From Saprospiraceae bacterium (lineage in GTDB: Bacteria > Bacteroidota > Bacteroidia > Chitinophagales > Saprospiraceae): a stretch of 64,000 nt of DNA. The translations under genes and the position numbers were made by a program. The first letter of the stretch is position 1. Each line of letters starts with the position of its first letter. Below the pieces are notes generated by a model. That model saw nothing but the letters and a program-made list of their open reading frames with translations, searched no databases and had not been told where the DNA came from. Where the stretch lies: positions 62,001-126,000 of the forward strand of contig JADKFC010000030.1 in the NCBI GenBank assembly GCA_016717655.1, in the 5' to 3' direction. Shown here piece by piece: positions 1-8,753 of the stretch.

Positions 1-321
1 CGTCCGTGGTTCAATCATAGGCTCATCGCCCTGCATATTTATAAAAACATCATAATCGGGCATTTTTTGTGCAACCTCTCCAATTCGATCTGTTCCTGAA
101 ACATGGTCTGCAGAAGTCATGATGGCTTCGCCACCGAATTGGACTACAGTATCAAATACTTCATTACTGTCTGTAGCCACCAATACCTTGTTGACTTTAT
201 TAACTTTTAAAGCTGCCTCATAAACCCATTGCACCATAGGCTTGCCAGCCAATGGCAAAATTACTTTTCGCGGCAATCTTGAAGAAGACAGTCGGGCCGG
301 TATGACAATACAGGTTTTCAA
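1..321 (-). CDS. kdsB: 3-deoxy-manno-octulosonate cytidylyltransferase (CMP-KDO synthetase), C-terminus cut by window edge
   Basis: This enzyme activates KDO with CTP for lipid A/inner-core lipopolysaccharide synthesis in the cytoplasm. The visible N-terminal ~107 residues carry the nucleotide-binding signature IPARLSSSRLPRK, then LAGKPMVQWVYEAA, VATDS and MQGDEP, all typical of KdsB. The family is about 250 residues, so over half lies outside the window. No ATG is available: the frame opens after a stop at 343-345 and the only sensible start is TTG at 321, two bases after the stop of the upstream LysM gene, which implies translational coupling. Family assignment is firm; the TTG start is inferred. 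Confidence 0.92.
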   Translation of the reverse strand, partial: MKTCIVIPARLSSSRLPRKVILPLAGKPMVQWVYEAALKVNKVNKVLVATDSNEVFDTVVQFGGEAIMTSADHVSGTDRIGEVAQKMPDYDVFINMQGDEPMIEPRT

Positions 322-323
322 TC

Positions 324-1291
324 TTACTTTTTGTACCTCATTTCAATCTGAAACCTGGAATCCAGCGCCCCTAATGATTCTGCAGCTCCTTCTGATAAAA
401 CCACATCAATGTCATTTCTATAAGTCTCCTCCGGAATCCTGCCAATAACTTTTGCTCTAACCGTTCTTCTTAACATGGGGTTGTAAAGTTCTATGATACT
501 ATTGATTGCAGCTGAGTTGTGCAGCACATATTTATTGGTGTTTGCTCGATGTCCGTGTTGCCAGTATGCAACTCCTTTATCGGCCACCCAAACTTCTACA
601 TTGTCTTCGACCGGTTCGGTTTCAGATTCATCGTCTTTCCTTTTTCGTTCCCTACAATTTCTCCGTGGTTTTGAGTCTTCTTTTCTGCAACCACTTTTTT
701 AAAGATGGTGGGCTCTTCGTTTTTGCTGTTTCTACCTTTTACTATTACCGGTTTGGGGTCTGATTTTACTAAATTTTTCTTTTCCTTAGAAGTAGTTATA
801 GAAACATCTTGTTTGCGGTCCCTCAAATCAATCCACCCCACCAGCACATCAGCTCCGACTTTTAATTGACACCCAGGCAAATCATTTCTTTCACAAAAAT
901 TGTTGAGGTCATCTTTCAAATTTACCTTGACGATCCGGTAGGCCGTTTCTCCTTTTTTGACTTTATAAAAAATGGGAACTACATCATCATAGCTGCCTTT
1001 TAAGTTCTTTTTGATGATTTTGTCAGGGCTTATGGGTATCTGGATGATAGTGCCTGCTGCCAATGACTGACCGGTATTCATGTGGTTTTTTGCCCTTAAT
1101 TCCAACTCCTGGCTGCCAAATAGTCTGGCTAAAACGGCTGGATGATCACCTCTTCCCACCGGGTAAAAAACATAAGGTTTTTGGTTTTTGTCAAATTCCA
1201 GCTTCAAATACGCAGGCTTTTGGGCATTTAGTCCCCCTATATTGGCAATCATACACACCAATAAAGCATTAAATATTGAGACCTTCTTCAT
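324..1291 (-). CDS. Secreted LysM plus double-psi beta-barrel (RlpA-like) cell-wall protein, frame broken once
   Basis: The N-terminus has a signal peptide (MKKVSIFNALLVCMIANIGGLNAQ). A LysM-type module follows at about residues 105-150 (FYKVKKGETAYRIVK... VGADVLVGWI), then a lysine/acid-rich linker. A C-terminal double-psi barrel reads GVAYWQHG ... LHNSAAINSIIELYNP ... VKVIGRIP ... VLSEGAAESLGALDSRF, the RlpA-like fold. The frame as read stops at 596, but the other frame continues naturally (DDESETEPVEDNVEVWVADK) through 324. Restoring one A in the A5 run (T5 at 641-645 on the plus strand) joins the two parts into ~322 residues. Likely role: binding or remodelling peptidoglycan. It is cotranscribed with kdsB. 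The exact function is unknown. Confidence 0.85.
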
Positions 1292-1311
1292 AATAACCTA
1301 AATTTAAACCA

Positions 1312-1319
1312 CAAATATA
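1312..1319 (-). promoter_or_regulatory. Bacteroidota -7 element (TATATTTG) for the LysM gene
   Basis: On the minus strand TATATTTG matches TAnnTTTG and leaves a leader of about 17 nt before the ATG at 1291. It overlaps the left arm of the palindrome at 1317-1338. Confidence 0.5.
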
Positions 1320-1338
1320 TTACATATTTTCGTAATAT
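1317..1338. repeat. Inverted repeat ATATTAC-N8-GTAATAT overlapping the LysM promoter
   Basis: Perfect 7-bp arms at 1317-1323 and 1332-1338 separated by 8 bases. It covers the end of the -7 element and part of the spacer, a position where a bound repressor would block transcription. Operator function is inferred only from position and symmetry. Confidence 0.4.
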
Positions 1339-1408
1339 CAAAATTTAAATGCAGATTTTATTGGCCATGGCTAGGTTCATGGCGTTCATTTTCAAGGGCA
1401 TATATAGA

Positions 1409-2497
1409 TTATTCAACCATTGACACAATACGAGTAGGCTCCATACTTTCGTTTCGTATGTAAACCTGACGCGCCAATTGTTCACCTAACTTCAGAAAGT
1501 AGCTTCTTCCAGCATGTCCCTCCTGAGCTACACAAGGCTTGCCCTGGTCACTTCCTTCCATCACGGCTTGAACGAGTGGAACTTGTCCGAGTAATACAGT
1601 TGAAGCTTTAAGGGCAAGGCTTTTACCTCCTCCCTGACCAAACAAATAATACTTATGGTCTGGCAATTCTGCCGGAGTAAACCAAGCCATGTTTTCTACT
1701 ACACCCAAAATAGGCACATTGACATTGGGTAGTAAAAACATATTCATAGCTTTTACTGCATCAATTACTGCTACTTGTTGTGGTGTTGTCACCATAACTA
1801 CACCTGTTACAGGAATGGTTTGCACCAAAGTCAGCTGGACATCTCCGGTACCAGGTGGAAGATCAATAATGAGGTAATCTAATTCGGGCCAAAGACAATC
1901 TTGTAAAAACTGACGAATTATGCCTCCCAGCCTTGGACCTCGCAATACAATGGCCTGATCCTCCTCGACGATAAAGCCTATTGACATGACCGGCATGCCA
2001 AAAGCTTCGAGCGGCACTATTTTGTGTTTTCCATACAACATTTCAATTTTTGGCCGCTGGCCTTGCAAACCCAGCATAGTAGGTATCGAAGGGCCATAGA
2101 CATCGGCATCCAGGATACCAACTCTGGCACCTAGTTCTTTTAGAGCCAGAGCCAGGTTGACGGATACAGTTGACTTCCCTACTCCTCCTTTTCCCGATCC
2201 CACTGCTATCACATTTTTTACTTGTGGTAAAATGCTGGAAGCCTGATTTTGGTCCGATTTTAATTTAAGGTGAATGTTGACCTGGGCTTCAGGCGCTACT
2301 TTTTGAATTGCTTCGATGCAAGCAAAATTCAACTGGCTTTTTAAGCCTTGGTCACTGCCTGGCAAGACAATGGAAAATTGCACTTGATTGCCATCAACCA
2401 CCAAATCTTCCACCATTTTGGCCTGAACAATGTCAACCCCACTGCGAGGGTCCTTTATTTCTCTTAATGCTGCTACTAATTTATTGGAATCAATCAT
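1409..2497 (-). CDS. Mrp/ApbC-type P-loop ATPase, Fe-S cluster carrier
   Basis: This is a cytoplasmic ATPase of the Mrp/NBP35 family that carries Fe-S clusters to apoproteins. Residues 1-75 form the MIP18/DUF59 domain. The deviant Walker A GSGKGGVGKST lies near residue 102, followed by DADVYGPS, LIIDLPPGTGD and VTTPQQVA. The length (362) is normal. The CxxC that bridges the cluster in many Mrp proteins is absent: after VENMAWFTP the sequence runs AELPDHKYYLFGQGGGK without cysteine. From memory this variant is common in Bacteroidota. It is followed by the next gene on the same strand and ends 117 bp before the LysM gene promoter region. Confidence 0.93.
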   Translation of the reverse strand: MIDSNKLVAALREIKDPRSGVDIVQAKMVEDLVVDGNQVQFSIVLPGSDQGLKSQLNFACIEAIQKVAPEAQVNIHLKLKSDQNQASSILPQVKNVIAVGSGKGGVGKSTVSVNLALALKELGARVGILDADVYGPSIPTMLGLQGQRPKIEMLYGKHKIVPLEAFGMPVMSIGFIVEEDQAIVLRGPRLGGIIRQFLQDCLWPELDYLIIDLPPGTGDVQLTLVQTIPVTGVVMVTTPQQVAVIDAVKAMNMFLLPNVNVPILGVVENMAWFTPAELPDHKYYLFGQGGGKSLALKASTVLLGQVPLVQAVMEGSDQGKPCVAQEGHAGRSYFLKLGEQLARQVYIRNESMEPTRIVSMVE

Positions 2498-2513
2498 TAC
2501 CTGACAAATCTAT

Positions 2514-2980
2514 TTATCCAAGAATCTTTAAAGGAACCAGCCACCTTCGCAAAAAAGCTTCTTTAGTTGGTACCAAATTATCAAAAAACAAGGTTTCGTT
2601 ATTAAATTCCCTATTGGCATAGGAGTGTGAAAGGGTCTGAAGATTCCAGGCTTTTATTTCGTCATTTTGCAAAGAATAGACCTCCGACCTTGAGAAAAAA
2701 TCAACTTTTAACTTTTCAGAAAGTTGTTGAACAAAACGACTTGAAGTGTCGATAGAGCATCCACTGGCTGTGAAAGGCTTTCATCCACAAAAATCCCCAA
2801 AAATCGTTGGTGAAATATATTGCCATAACACATCAATTCTTTCGAATGACTGGTCCATTCTTCGAGAAATGGAAATAACATTTCTCTGGCAATGTCCAAC
2901 CCTTCATACGTTAACTCTCGGTCCGCTGCATATATCCAAGCTCTGGATTCAGGTCCAAGGGCAATTAATTCTCTTACCAT
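2514..2980 (-). CDS. Small conserved Bacteroidota protein (usually labelled 'ABC transporter ATPase'), frame broken once
   Basis: Residues 1-75 (ESRAWIYAADRELT ... FLEEWTSHSKEL ... QRFLGIFVDES) match a ~155-residue Bacteroidota family usually annotated as an ABC transporter ATPase, although no Walker motif is visible. The reading frame as given ends at 2708. The conserved continuation SGCSIDTSSRFVQQL ... WNLQTLSHSYANREF is in the neighbouring frame down to a stop at 2514. A single missing base near 2765-2782 would join them. The stop lies 16 bp before the Mrp start, so the two are probably cotranscribed. The true function is unknown; the ABC label is not supported by sequence. Confidence 0.75.
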
Positions 2981-3004
2981 TTGATTTCTAACGCTTTTTT
3001 AGGC

Positions 3005-3763
3005 TTAAATGTTTTGCAAAATAAGCTCAGAAATGTCATAAACCATGACACTTTCTTGCTTATCCATGGCCTTTAATCCGTCGGTTAACATAGTAATACA
3101 CCATGGGCAATTGGCGGCAATAGCCTGAGCGCCTGTTGCCACGGCTTCTTCTGCTCTTTCTGTGTTGATCCTTTTGTCACCGGCTTCGTCTTCTTTAAAC
3201 ATTTGAGCACCGCCTGCGCCACAACACAAACCATTGGCCTTGCTTCTTTTCATTTCTGTTAGATCAGCATCAAGGGTCGCAATCAATTCTCTGGGTGCGG
3301 TATATTCTCCATTGATTCTTCCTAAGTAACAGGAGTCATGGTAGGTTATTTTTTTGCCTTTAAAGCTTCCTCCTTCCACTTTCAATTGACCGCTTTCTAT
3401 CAGTTGCTGCAGGTATTGACTGTGATGCACAACATGATAATTTCCACCCAAAGCAGGATACTCATTCTTGAGGGTGTTGAAACAATGAGGGCACGCCGTG
3501 ACAATTGATTTTATGTTGTAATTGTTAAGTGTCTCTATGTTTTGAATGGCTAGCATCTGAAACACAAACTCGTTTCCCGCCCTTCTGGCTGGGTCACCGG
3601 TGCACTTCTCTTCTTGTCCCAGTACCGCATATTTAATACCTACGTGATCAAGAATTTGGCAAAATGCTTTAGCCACTTTTTGAGCTCTGGCGTCGAAACT
3701 TCCTGCACAACCTACCCAGTACAAGACTTCCGGCTGTTCTCCGGAAGCAGCAAATTCTGACAT
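3005..3763 (-). CDS. CCG-domain (Fe-S) electron-transfer protein, HdrB/GlpC-like
   Basis: Cysteine-rich CCG domains are found in HdrB, GlpC, LldE and succinate dehydrogenase-like subunits. Here the cysteines appear as WVGCAGS, EKCTGDPARR, TACPHC, HDSCYLGR, GLCCGAGG and NCPWC, consistent with two CCG modules across ~252 residues. I place the start at ATG 3763 (MSEFAAS); the longer frame from 3811 would overlap the upstream gene. The upstream membrane ferredoxin-like gene ends 28 bp before this start, so the two form an operon and probably one complex that exchanges electrons with quinone. The physiological partner is not evident. Confidence 0.85.
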   Translation of the reverse strand: MSEFAASGEQPEVLYWVGCAGSFDARAQKVAKAFCQILDHVGIKYAVLGQEEKCTGDPARRAGNEFVFQMLAIQNIETLNNYNIKSIVTACPHCFNTLKNEYPALGGNYHVVHHSQYLQQLIESGQLKVEGGSFKGKKITYHDSCYLGRINGEYTAPRELIATLDADLTEMKRSKANGLCCGAGGAQMFKEDEAGDKRINTERAEEAVATGAQAIAANCPWCITMLTDGLKAMDKQESVMVYDISELILQNI

Positions 3764-3791
3764 TGTTTTTATCATGTTGGTCGATTTGAAA

Positions 3792-5114
3792 TTAAGAATG
3801 TATCCATGCATCTCTTTCCTGAGGCACCTGCCATACGCAGCCCTGGTTTTCGAGGCTGGTAAACATTGGGGTCCAGGCTTCTGCAGTCTGTGATTCGGTC
3901 AAGACCTCATACCGCCTCATTTGCAAAATAATGTCCAGTGGATTGATGAGTACTGGGCAGGCTTCAACGCAGGCATTGCATGAAGTACAAGCCCTTATTT
4001 CTTCTCTGCTGATGTATGAAAACAAATTTTTACCATCTGAAATAATCGCCTTTTTCCCCTCATCATTATTTGTGGATGTACCTTTCGCTATTTGACTTCC
4101 AAGCTCTGTGGCCCTGTCCCTCACATCCATCATAATTTTACGAGGTGACAATTTTTTGCCGGTTAAATTGGCAGGACAGACAGAAGTACACCTTCCGCAT
4201 TCTGTGCAGGTATAAGCATCTAGAAGGTTTTTCCAGCTCAAATCTGTGACATCTCCGGCACCAAAAACCGGAATTTCCTCAGTGTCAACATTGTCTGAAA
4301 CAGCTATTCCAAACATTGATTTTACCTCATTCATAATGGCAGGCATGTTCTCCATCTCTCCTCTGGATCTGGGATCTCTGAAATAGACATTGGGAAAGGC
4401 CAGAAAAATATGAAGGTGTTTGGAATATGGTAAATAAAGAATAAAACCAAATACCACTATCACATGTTGCCACCAACCCCATCGCTCTAAAAACTCCAAG
4501 GTTGTGGTATCCAGCCCATGAAACAACAAAGGTCCCAGGATACTGCTTACAGGCAAATGGACTTGGGGATAATGTGCCGGATCAATACGCTGTAGCAGGT
4601 GGTCAGCTCCGTTCATGGTGAAAATGCCAAAAATCAGCAAAATCTCACCTAAAAGTATCAGATTCGCATCTGTGGAAGGCCAGCCTAATAATTCTGCTTT
4701 CGTAAACCTGGGCAATTTTAATAGGTTCCTTCTGCTTAAAAAAATGAGCGTGGCAACAAAAGCCAAAAGGGACAAAACTTCTATTAAACCAATGATAAAA
4801 CTATAAAATGATCCTAAAAAGGGGGCTAAAAACCGATGGGTTCCAAAAATGCCATCAATCAATATTTCAAGAAGCTCCAGCTGAGTCAATAAGAAAGCAA
4901 CATAGATAAACAGGTGCATAAATGCTGCAAGGGGTCTGTCAAACATTTTCTTTCGACCCAAGGCGATCAACAACAAATCTTTGATTCTTCCCTTGGGTTG
5001 CCCCTTCCATTCATAGGGTTTACCCAAATTAATATTTTGATAGACAGCATAAAACGCCTTAAAGGCGAAATAAAATACTGCTGAGGCAAGTAAAATAAAG
5101 ATAATTGAGGCCAT
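3792..5114 (-). CDS. Membrane-bound 4Fe-4S protein, HdrC/NarI-like
   Basis: The N-terminal half has about five or six hydrophobic segments (residues 3-25, 65-90, 100-130, 150-165, 215-235), like a membrane haem/quinone module. A C-terminal ferredoxin domain carries two cluster motifs, CTECGRCTSVCP and CTSCNACVEACP. It pairs with the downstream CCG protein as a membrane-anchored electron-transfer complex common in Bacteroidota. The longer frame begins at TTG 5120, but the ATG at 5114 (MASIIF) is the more natural start. Whether it feeds electrons to or from quinone is not determinable here. Confidence 0.85.
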   Translation of the reverse strand: MASIIFILLASAVFYFAFKAFYAVYQNINLGKPYEWKGQPKGRIKDLLLIALGRKKMFDRPLAAFMHLFIYVAFLLTQLELLEILIDGIFGTHRFLAPFLGSFYSFIIGLIEVLSLLAFVATLIFLSRRNLLKLPRFTKAELLGWPSTDANLILLGEILLIFGIFTMNGADHLLQRIDPAHYPQVHLPVSSILGPLLFHGLDTTTLEFLERWGWWQHVIVVFGFILYLPYSKHLHIFLAFPNVYFRDPRSRGEMENMPAIMNEVKSMFGIAVSDNVDTEEIPVFGAGDVTDLSWKNLLDAYTCTECGRCTSVCPANLTGKKLSPRKIMMDVRDRATELGSQIAKGTSTNNDEGKKAIISDGKNLFSYISREEIRACTSCNACVEACPVLINPLDIILQMRRYEVLTESQTAEAWTPMFTSLENQGCVWQVPQERDAWIHS

Positions 5115-5211
5115 TTTCAAGATTGCAATGGTTTGGACGCAAATTAGGAAAATGATATAATACTCTAAATTTTTTAATTACAAACACCAAAATGAAGCAA
5201 TTTTGCATCTA

Positions 5212-5778
5212 ATGTCTAAATCCATCATTCAGATGAACAACCACTTACAAGACTTAGTAGACCGCTGTAAAAAGCGGGATGCCCTTGGTCAAAAGGAGTT
5301 GTACGATTTATATAAAACTACCCTTTTCGGAATATGCAGGAGATATCTTCATTCAATTGAAGATGCAGAGGATGTTTTGACTGAGAGTTTTGTAAAAATT
5401 TTTACCAAATTGGATGACTACAAAGGAGAAGGAAGTTTTGAAGGTTGGATAAAAAAAATCACGGTGAATGAAGCCCTTATGTTTTTGAGAAAACACAAGC
5501 TTCATTTTCAAGAGTTGGATACCTTTCACCTTGAATTTGGGGAAGCCCCTCACTATGAAGACCAGTTGGAAGAAGCAGACATCATGGACTTATTCGAACA
5601 GCTGCCACCGGGTTATAGAACCGTTCTCAACATGTACGATGTTGAGGGTTACAAACACAAAGAAATAGCCGACTTGTTGGGAATCAGCATTAATACATCC
5701 AAAAGTCAACTAATTCTTGCCCGCAGAAAAATGAAAGACTTATTAGAAAAAAAACTAAATATATCCAATGGAAAATAA
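5212..5778 (+). CDS. ECF-family RNA polymerase sigma factor (sigma-70 group 4)
   Basis: Region 2 reads LYDLYKTTLFGICRRYLHSIEDAEDVLTESFVKIF and region 4 reads LPPGYRTVLNMYDVEGYKHKEIADLLGIS, the normal two-domain ECF layout in about 189 residues. It would direct polymerase to a stress or envelope regulon. The start is uncertain: ATG 5212 or ATG 5233 (MNNHLQDLV), the latter better spaced from a CAATTTTG near-match to TAnnTTTG at 5198-5205. It overlaps the next gene by 11 bases, which suggests coupled expression with its own anti-sigma partner. Confidence 0.93.
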   Translation: MSKSIIQMNNHLQDLVDRCKKRDALGQKELYDLYKTTLFGICRRYLHSIEDAEDVLTESFVKIFTKLDDYKGEGSFEGWIKKITVNEALMFLRKHKLHFQELDTFHLEFGEAPHYEDQLEEADIMDLFEQLPPGYRTVLNMYDVEGYKHKEIADLLGISINTSKSQLILARRKMKDLLEKKLNISNGK

Positions 5779-6112
5779 CAAGCAGGGAAAGCTTAAATTT
5801 TGGGCAGATTCCTATAAACCAGAACCTGATGCAAAAGTCTGGCAAAGTATTGAGTCACGATTGACACAAGAGCCCTCCAAAAGAAAAGCTTCAATATTGA
5901 CACTAACTGTCCTAAGAATAGCTGCCATTTTAGTTTTTGTGTTGGTTAGTATCGGAGTCTTTAATACTTTTATTACTGGAAGCTCAAATATCTATTCTAT
6001 GGGCAAAACCATGGAACTTTCACCCTTAAATTTAAATGATGTATCAGTCTATTTTGAGACCCAAAAAGTGAAAGATTTAAGGATTGCCTATGCTAAGTTG
6101 AACCAACATTGA
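5768..6112 (+). CDS. Probable membrane-anchored anti-sigma factor or partner of the ECF sigma
   Basis: A 114-residue protein with a polar N-terminus (FWADSYKPEPDAKVWQSIESRL), one membrane segment at about 47-69 (VLRIAAILVFVLVSIGVFNTF) and a short outer part. Its start overlaps the end of the sigma gene. Single-pass proteins in this position commonly hold ECF sigmas at the membrane. No zinc-binding anti-sigma motif is visible, so the role rests on topology and position. Confidence 0.6.
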   Translation: MENNKQGKLKFWADSYKPEPDAKVWQSIESRLTQEPSKRKASILTLTVLRIAAILVFVLVSIGVFNTFITGSSNIYSMGKTMELSPLNLNDVSVYFETQKVKDLRIAYAKLNQH

Positions 6113-6216
6113 AAATATCAGCTCAAACTTCTTAAAATTTCCTTAGAATCTCATTAAAAATCGTTTAAAAGATAAAGAACGAGAGATAAATCACATTTTG
6201 GCATGGCTTTGTTTTA

Positions 6217-6224
6217 TACATTTG
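6217..6224 (+). promoter_or_regulatory. -7 element (TACATTTG) for the di-haem peroxidase gene
   Basis: TACATTTG followed by C fits TAnnTTTG and lies 19 bases before the ATG at 6244. A TTTG at 6197-6200 could be the upstream element, though the 16-bp gap is short. Confidence 0.45.
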
Positions 6225-6243
6225 CGTCATTAAAATAACATTT

Positions 6244-7585
6244 ATGGTCTCCAGAATATTATTTGTCTCAATGTTGGCTTTGGTCATGGGTGCCTGCAAC
6301 AATGAGCCTAAAGTTATAGAAGAAGATGATGAGCTTACCATTCTCATCAAAAAACACTCACCTACCAAGTCAGCCGATTGGTACATCATGCCAGAAAGCA
6401 CTGATTTTGCCGATATACCCAATCAGGATCCAACCAATAAAGTAACGGCTGCCAAAGTTGAATTGGGTAAAATGCTATTTTTCGAAACCGGAATTGCCAT
6501 TAACTCCCTAAACCCTGACCTACGTGAAACATATTCTTGCAGTACCTGCCACATTCCAGAAAAATCATTTACACCAGGTAGATTTCAAGGAATCGCCGAT
6601 GGAGGAATGGGTTTTGGGCACTTGGGAGAAGGTCGCTTAAAAAACCCTTCTTATGAAGGATCTGAGGTTGATGCACAAGGAGCAAGACCACTACCCACGA
6701 TCAATTTGGCATATGTAAGAAATACACTTTGGAATGGTTCATTTGGTGCTAATGGAATGAATACATCTTTCAAAGATATTTTTGGTGTTGCGGATCCACT
6801 AACTGATATCAACTCAAAGGGGATAGAAGGGTTGGAAGCAAACAACCACAGGGCTCTGATCGTACACAGACAGGAAATAAAAAAAGGAACTATTGGATTA
6901 TTTAGGTTACACTCCTATGTTTGACGCAGCTTTTCCAAATATTCCTACATCAGAAAGATATACACTTCAGATTGCAGCTAATGCAATAGCGGCCTATTTC
7001 CGCACCATTTATACCAATCAGGCACCTTTCCAAAGATGGTTGAAAGGCGATGCTTCTGCTTTATCTGAAGCTCAAAAAAGAGGCGCTACCCTATTTTATG
7101 GAAAGGCCGGTTGTATCAACTGCCACAACAGTCCATCATTCAATGGACAGCGTTTTGCAGCCATTGGTGTTAAAGATCTCGACCAAAACGGATATGAAGT
7201 GTTTAAAGCAGCAGATGGTAGGTCAAAAGGAAGGGGCGGTTTTACACTGCGAGATGAAGACCTTTACAAGTTTAAAGTTCCACAGCTTTACAATTTAAAA
7301 GACATTAGCCATTACTTCCATGGATCAAGTAAAACAAATATAAAAGCAGTTGTTCAATACTTTAACCACGCTCTTCCAGAAAATGAAAGAGTTGAAAAAG
7401 GCAGAATTGATCCATTGTTCATACCTCTTGGCCTCACTGATCAGGAAGTGGATGACTTGACCGAATTCCTGACCAACGGCTTGTATGACCCCAATTTGAT
7501 TAGATATAAACCATCCCAGGTAATGTCTGGAAACTGCTTTCCTAACAACGACCTTACTTCACAGTTAGACATGGGTTGTAAATAA
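6244..7585 (+). CDS. Di-haem cytochrome c peroxidase / MauG-family lipoprotein, frame broken once
   Basis: The protein would reduce peroxide or oxidise a protein substrate at the cell envelope using two c-type haems. A lipoprotein signal (FVSMLALVMGAC) starts it. The first haem site is CSTCH (about residue 98), followed by TPGRF and the PLPTINLAYVRNTLWNG stretch; the second is CINCH. The first frame ends at 6924 after IKKGTIG. The family sequence continues in the next frame as ELLDYLGYTPMFDAAFP to 7585. Adding one A to the A7 run at 6879-6885 joins the halves into ~447 residues. All expected motifs are then present. Confidence 0.88.
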
Positions 7586-7597
7586 AAGAAACCATTT

Positions 7598-7641
7598 CCC
7601 ATCTTATCTTTATCCCAAATAGAGGATAATGATAAGATGGG
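7598..7641. promoter_or_regulatory. Long hairpin burying the start codon of the Gfo/Idh oxidoreductase
   Basis: Two 18-base arms (7598-7615 and 7624-7641) are complementary at 17 positions, the exception being a T.T pair at 7609/7630. The loop is 8 bases (7616-7623). The 3' arm contains the ATG at 7629-7631 and codons 2-5, so in mRNA the start would be sequestered. There is no trailing T tract, which argues against a terminator. Confidence 0.6.
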
Positions 7642-8600
7642 GATTCATTGGTTTAGGCAAAATCGCTAGGGTTTTTGCCACCGAATTTAGATATTTAGAT
7701 CACGCTGCACTCCTATTTGCAGCATCTTCAGATTCCAACCGGGCTGCCTCTTTTGCCAAAGAATTCAACATCCCCCATTTTGGAAATTACCAAGACCTTC
7801 TTTCAAGTTCCGAGGTAGATGCGGTCTACATTGCCCTTCCCCACAATCAACATTTTGAATTTATTGTCAAGTGCCTCAATGCCGGAAAGCACGTACTGTG
7901 CGAAAAGCCCATTACCGTCAATTTTCAGCAGCTGGAGGCTATAAAAATGTTAGCTGGGCAAAAGAATCTTTTTGTCATGGAAGCTATGTGGACCCTTTTT
8001 TTACCTTCTGTTAAAAAGGCTAAACAATGGTTGAATGAAGGGAAAATAGGCAAGCTCACCGGCATAGACATTGAATTTGCTTTTCCAGCTCCCGAGCCAG
8101 GACCAAAAAGGTTGTTTGACCCTCAACTGGCTGGTGGTAGTTTATTGGATATCGGTATTTACCCAATCACATTATGCCAATTTTTGATGGAGGGCTTAAG
8201 TAAAAATTGGCAAGTAAGCCACCTTATTCACGAATCTGGTGTTGACTCATCTGTTTCTATAACCTTACAATACCCCGACATCCTGGCCCATTTATCTTGT
8301 TCTTTTTTGTACCGGGGTCGAAATACAGCGGTAATCTATGGTGAGAAAGGTTCCATTACACTTCCTGTTTTTTGGAAATCAAAAGAAGTTGCTTTGACCG
8401 ACAATAATGGAGGGTTGTTGGATTACTTTAAAGATGAGAGTGAGTACCATGGATTTTACTATGAAATGCAGCATGCCAATCAATGTATTCTTGATGGTAA
8501 AATTCAGAGTGACCAAGTGTCCCTGGCTTGGAGTACATCCATCATTTCCTTTATGGATGAGGTCAGAAATAAAATTGGATTGAAATACCCGTTTGAATAA
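7629..8600 (+). CDS. Gfo/Idh/MocA-family NAD(P)-dependent oxidoreductase
   Basis: The N-terminal Rossmann fold opens with WGFIGLGKIARVFA. The family hallmark CEKPITVN appears near residue 95, followed by MEAMWTLFLP, like the dihydrodiol/xylose dehydrogenase branch. The C-terminal substrate domain includes GGSLLDIGIYPI. Length (323) is normal and the protein is cytosolic. It probably oxidises or reduces a sugar or cyclic polyol; the substrate cannot be read from sequence. The start codon is enclosed in a strong hairpin and a bidirectional terminator follows. Confidence 0.9.
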   Translation: MIRWGFIGLGKIARVFATEFRYLDHAALLFAASSDSNRAASFAKEFNIPHFGNYQDLLSSSEVDAVYIALPHNQHFEFIVKCLNAGKHVLCEKPITVNFQQLEAIKMLAGQKNLFVMEAMWTLFLPSVKKAKQWLNEGKIGKLTGIDIEFAFPAPEPGPKRLFDPQLAGGSLLDIGIYPITLCQFLMEGLSKNWQVSHLIHESGVDSSVSITLQYPDILAHLSCSFLYRGRNTAVIYGEKGSITLPVFWKSKEVALTDNNGGLLDYFKDESEYHGFYYEMQHANQCILDGKIQSDQVSLAWSTSIISFMDEVRNKIGLKYPFE

Positions 8601-8604
8601 AATA

Positions 8605-8629
8605 AAAAAACCGGTCAAGCCGGTTTTTT
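8605..8629. terminator. Bidirectional intrinsic terminator
   Basis: A10-base stem AAAAAACCGG / CCGGTTTTTT with loop TCAAG. It ends the oxidoreductase transcript on plus and the tRNA transcript on minus. Confidence 0.8.
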
Positions 8630-8631
8630 AG

Positions 8632-8704
<73 letters not shown>

Positions 8705-8753
8705 ATATTGGGAGTGCAAATGTACAATTTTATTTCAACTTTCCAAATACTTT

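Noticed and set aside
2514..2980. ABC transporter ATPase function
   Set aside because: No Walker A, Walker B or signature motif is visible; the name is only a customary label.
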